Origin: Actinomycetota bacterium | GTDB taxonomy: Bacteria; Actinomycetota; Actinomycetes; S36-B12; UBA5976 | Direction of reading: 5' to 3' | DNA length: 15,724 nucleotides | Assembly (NCBI GenBank): GCA_005789325.1 | Contig: SXYE01000028.1 | Span: 1-15,724, forward strand | Translations under genes and position numbers: made by a program | The notes under the pieces: model-generated | Databases searched by the model: none | Told to the model about the DNA's origin: nothing | The model's input: only the letters and a program-made list of their open reading frames with translations | Part shown: in pieces, positions 14,190 to 15,724 of the stretch | Position numbering within the stretch: the first letter of the stretch is position 1 | How the letters are laid out: every line of letters begins with the position of its first letter

Positions 14190-14789
14190 TTATTTAGTGG
14201 CTTTTACTGAAAAAGTTGGATACTCATCAGTTACCAAGATGAATGCATATCCGGTAACTCTGTTCCAGAATTGAACAGTTCCAACTACAAAATCGATTGC
14301 AAACTTTGGATATTTTCCAGTGAACAAGATATTGAACCAAGCGATAATGGTGTAAATAACTGTTACGGCTAAATACACAACGCCAACCACATAAAGTGGA
14401 ATCGCTAAAAACCATTTAACTAGAGGAAGCCATCTATTAAGTGCTTTGCCGCCTTTTACCTCTGGCAAAGTAATAGTTACATTTTTACTTTTTTCAATTG
14501 ATGGAAATTCATCGGTTAAATACAGCGCATAAACAGAGATTCTATTCTGTAATTCCAAGAATGACTGATTGAAACCATAGATGTAACTAGGATAAATATT
14601 TCTAAAAACTAAAGCCAGAAGTACCGGAACTGCCAGTATAAATGAAATACTTACGGCACCTGAATTATTGGATGAAAAAGTACTCACAAATATTAAAATC
14701 GGAATAATCAAAATTGGTCGAAAAAAAGTTGTTGCTCTATTTCTTTTTCGAGTATTTACAACTAATTTAGTTTGGACTTGCTTTGACAT
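14190..14789 (-). CDS. DUF4389-type membrane protein with internal duplication
   Basis: Predicted multi-pass membrane protein of 199 residues with unknown role. Hydrophobic stretches lie at about 22-38, 45-63 and 122-156. The C-terminal half has the DUF4389 pattern: WLPLVKWFLAIPLYVV, IIAWFNILFTGKYPKF, DFVVGTVQFWNRVTGYAF and TDEYPTFS. The segment at 73-97 (FNQSFLELQNRISVYA, LTDEFPS) repeats the 167-194 segment in a diverged form, so the protein is probably two DUF4389 units in tandem. The stop-transfer side is basic at the N-terminus (KRNR). It follows atpC by 30 bp and has the best Shine-Dalgarno in the window, so it is probably expressed with the ATP synthase genes. A role in ATP synthase biology is not shown. 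Confidence 0.85.
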   Translation of the reverse strand: MSKQVQTKLVVNTRKRNRATTFFRPILIIPILIFVSTFSSNNSGAVSISFILAVPVLLALVFRNIYPSYIYGFNQSFLELQNRISVYALYLTDEFPSIEKSKNVTITLPEVKGGKALNRWLPLVKWFLAIPLYVVGVVYLAVTVIYTIIAWFNILFTGKYPKFAIDFVVGTVQFWNRVTGYAFILVTDEYPTFSVKATK

Positions 14790-14795
14790 CGAAAT

Positions 14796-14802
14796 CTCCT
14801 TT
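14796..14802 (-). promoter_or_regulatory. Shine-Dalgarno of the DUF4389 gene
   Basis: AAAGGAG on the minus strand, 6 bases before the ATG at 14789. It fixes the start and indicates efficient translation from a leadered, probably atp-operon, transcript. Confidence 0.85.
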
Positions 14803-14819
14803 GATGGAATATGTAGTTT

Positions 14820-15185
14820 CTAACCTACAGCAATTGAGAGTCTTGACTCTGCTCTTTTCAGTGCTTCTTTATCGCCTGATTTTGTAGCTTCATCTTTTGC
14901 TTTTTGAGCGCGTTTAACATCAACTTCGCTTGCTAATTCTGCTGTTTCTGCCAACACGATGACGTTATTGCTATCAACGATCACAAATCCACCATGAGCT
15001 GCTGCTTTTATTTCAGTTCCTTCAATAGGTCTGATAACGATCGGCCCATCTGACAGAGAAGCAAGCAATGGTGCATGTCCTGGAAGTAAACCAATTTCAC
15101 CTGATTTAGTTCGCAAAACAACCGTGCTTGCTTCACCTGACCAAACTTGTCCGTCAGTTGCAACAACTTCAACTTTTAGTGGCAT
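14820..15185 (-). CDS. atpC: F0F1 ATP synthase subunit epsilon
   Basis: Epsilon is the central-stalk subunit that couples F1 to the c-ring and inhibits ATP hydrolysis through its C-terminal helices. The 121-residue protein has the beta-sandwich N-terminal domain with VVLRTKSGEIGLLPGHAPLLASL at about 22-44 (GEIGLLPGHAP is the family signature) and GGFVIVDSNNVIVLAE. The C-terminal helical region (about 88-121) is a single KRAQKAKDEATKSGDKEALKRAESRL stretch, shorter than in E. coli, whose epsilon has about 139 residues; the C-terminal inhibitory arm may therefore be reduced. It starts 7 bp after atpD, in the conserved atpD-atpC order. Confidence 0.97.
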   Translation of the reverse strand: MPLKVEVVATDGQVWSGEASTVVLRTKSGEIGLLPGHAPLLASLSDGPIVIRPIEGTEIKAAAHGGFVIVDSNNVIVLAETAELASEVDVKRAQKAKDEATKSGDKEALKRAESRLSIAVG

Positions 15186-15192
15186 GTGTTAG

Positions 15193-15724
15193 TTACTTTC
15201 CTGCCAATTTGCTTGCGTTCTTTTCCACATCTTCAATATTTCCTGCCATGAAGAATGCTTGTTCTGGAAGATGGTCATAGTCACCATTTGTTAATGCTCT
15301 AAATGATGCAATGGTTTCTTCCAATGGCACAAAAGAACCAGCTTGGCCGGTAAATGCTTCAGCCACGAACATGTTTTGGGATAAGAATCTTTGAATTCTT
15401 CGAGCACGACCCACAAGAACTCGATCTTCTTCACTTAGTTCATCAATACCAAGAATTGCAATGATGTCTTGCAAATCTTTGTATCGTTGTAGAACTTCTT
15501 TAACCCTTTGCGCAACTGCATAGTGTTCTTCACCCAAATAAAGTGGTGAAAGAATACGTGAAGTTGAATCAAGAGGATCCACTGCTGGATAAATTCCAAG
15601 TTCTGAAATTGGACGGCTCAACACTGTTGTTGCATCCAAATGTGCGAACGTGGTGTGAGGTGCTGGATCTGTGATGTCGTCTGCTGGAACATAAATTGCT
15701 TGCATCGAAGTAATGGAGTTACCA
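15193..15724 (-). CDS. atpD: F0F1 ATP synthase subunit beta (N-terminal part beyond window edge)
   Basis: Beta carries the catalytic nucleotide sites of F1. About 177 C-terminal residues are visible, entering in frame at the right edge with GNSITSMQAIYVPADDITDP, part of the highly conserved beta core. DATTVLSRPISELGIYPAVDPLDSTSR follows, then the DELSEED motif (GIDELSEEDR), which contacts the gamma/epsilon stalk, and the end PEQAFFMAGNIEDVEKNASKLAGK. The Walker A motif and true start are outside the window, so an apparent start at the Met at 15705 is not the real one. The codons and motifs shown are intact. Confidence 0.97.
   Translation of the reverse strand, partial: GNSITSMQAIYVPADDITDPAPHTTFAHLDATTVLSRPISELGIYPAVDPLDSTSRILSPLYLGEEHYAVAQRVKEVLQRYKDLQDIIAILGIDELSEEDRVLVGRARRIQRFLSQNMFVAEAFTGQAGSFVPLEETIASFRALTNGDYDHLPEQAFFMAGNIEDVEKNASKLAGK

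Noticed and set aside
1..15724. tRNA, rRNA, CRISPR or insertion sequence
   Set aside because: No spacer is large enough to hold an RNA gene, no regularly spaced repeats are visible, and no transposase or terminal repeats appear.

Overview
This window is a gene-dense chromosomal segment (over 95% coding by eye) from what looks like a low-GC, streamlined actinobacterium. Sampled lines run from about 32 to 50% G+C. The evidence is the gene set and local order: NucS mismatch endonuclease followed by a small CxxC/HxH-C protein, a thioredoxin-TPR protein, a PduO-type cobalamin adenosyltransferase divergent from murA, and a MurA with Asp in place of the usual active-site Cys as in mycobacteria. The AT-rich base composition and very short spacers would suit a freshwater acI (Nanopelagicales)-like or marine actinobacterium, but that placement is inference. 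I see no mobile elements, CRISPR arrays, rRNA or tRNA genes.

Layout. From 11877 down to the left edge, ten complete genes and one truncated gene run without interruption on the minus strand, with gaps of 45 bp or less or small overlaps. In transcription order they are nucS, a small zinc-binding-type protein, an alpha/beta hydrolase, a thioredoxin-TPR protein, a cysteine desulfurase, mnmA, ligA, gatC, gatA, gatB and ilvD (cut by the left edge). Right of nucS, a small membrane protein (11914-12252, plus) converges with a cobalamin adenosyltransferase (12254-12826, minus) with one base between their stop codons. The latter diverges from murA (12886-14148, plus) across a 59-bp spacer that holds an imperfect palindrome. 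murA ends in a strong hairpin shared with a convergent cluster from the right edge: atpD (5' end cut off), atpC and a DUF4389-type membrane protein.

How the genes work together. The central run joins several information-processing and sulfur functions. The cysteine desulfurase can supply persulfide sulfur to MnmA, which thiolates U34 of tRNA-Glu, tRNA-Gln and tRNA-Lys; GatCAB converts Glu-tRNA-Gln (and/or Asp-tRNA-Asn) to the amidated form. NucS and LigA serve DNA mismatch processing and nick sealing. IlvD belongs to branched-chain amino acid synthesis, MurA starts peptidoglycan synthesis, and AtpD/AtpC are the catalytic and regulatory parts of F1 ATP synthase.

Expression signals. Three genes have clear Shine-Dalgarno sequences (gatB, gatA, the DUF4389 gene). 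Seven others (ilvD, gatC, ligA, cysteine desulfurase, the 99-residue protein, cobalamin adenosyltransferase, murA) instead carry a TANNNT hexamer 6-8 nt before the start codon, the geometry expected for leaderless transcripts.

I do not see a convincing undescribed system here. The most useful leads are the MurA Asp118 variant, the palindrome shared by the murA and adenosyltransferase promoters, the leaderless-promoter pattern inside the long minus-strand run, and the internally duplicated DUF4389 protein behind the ATP synthase genes.
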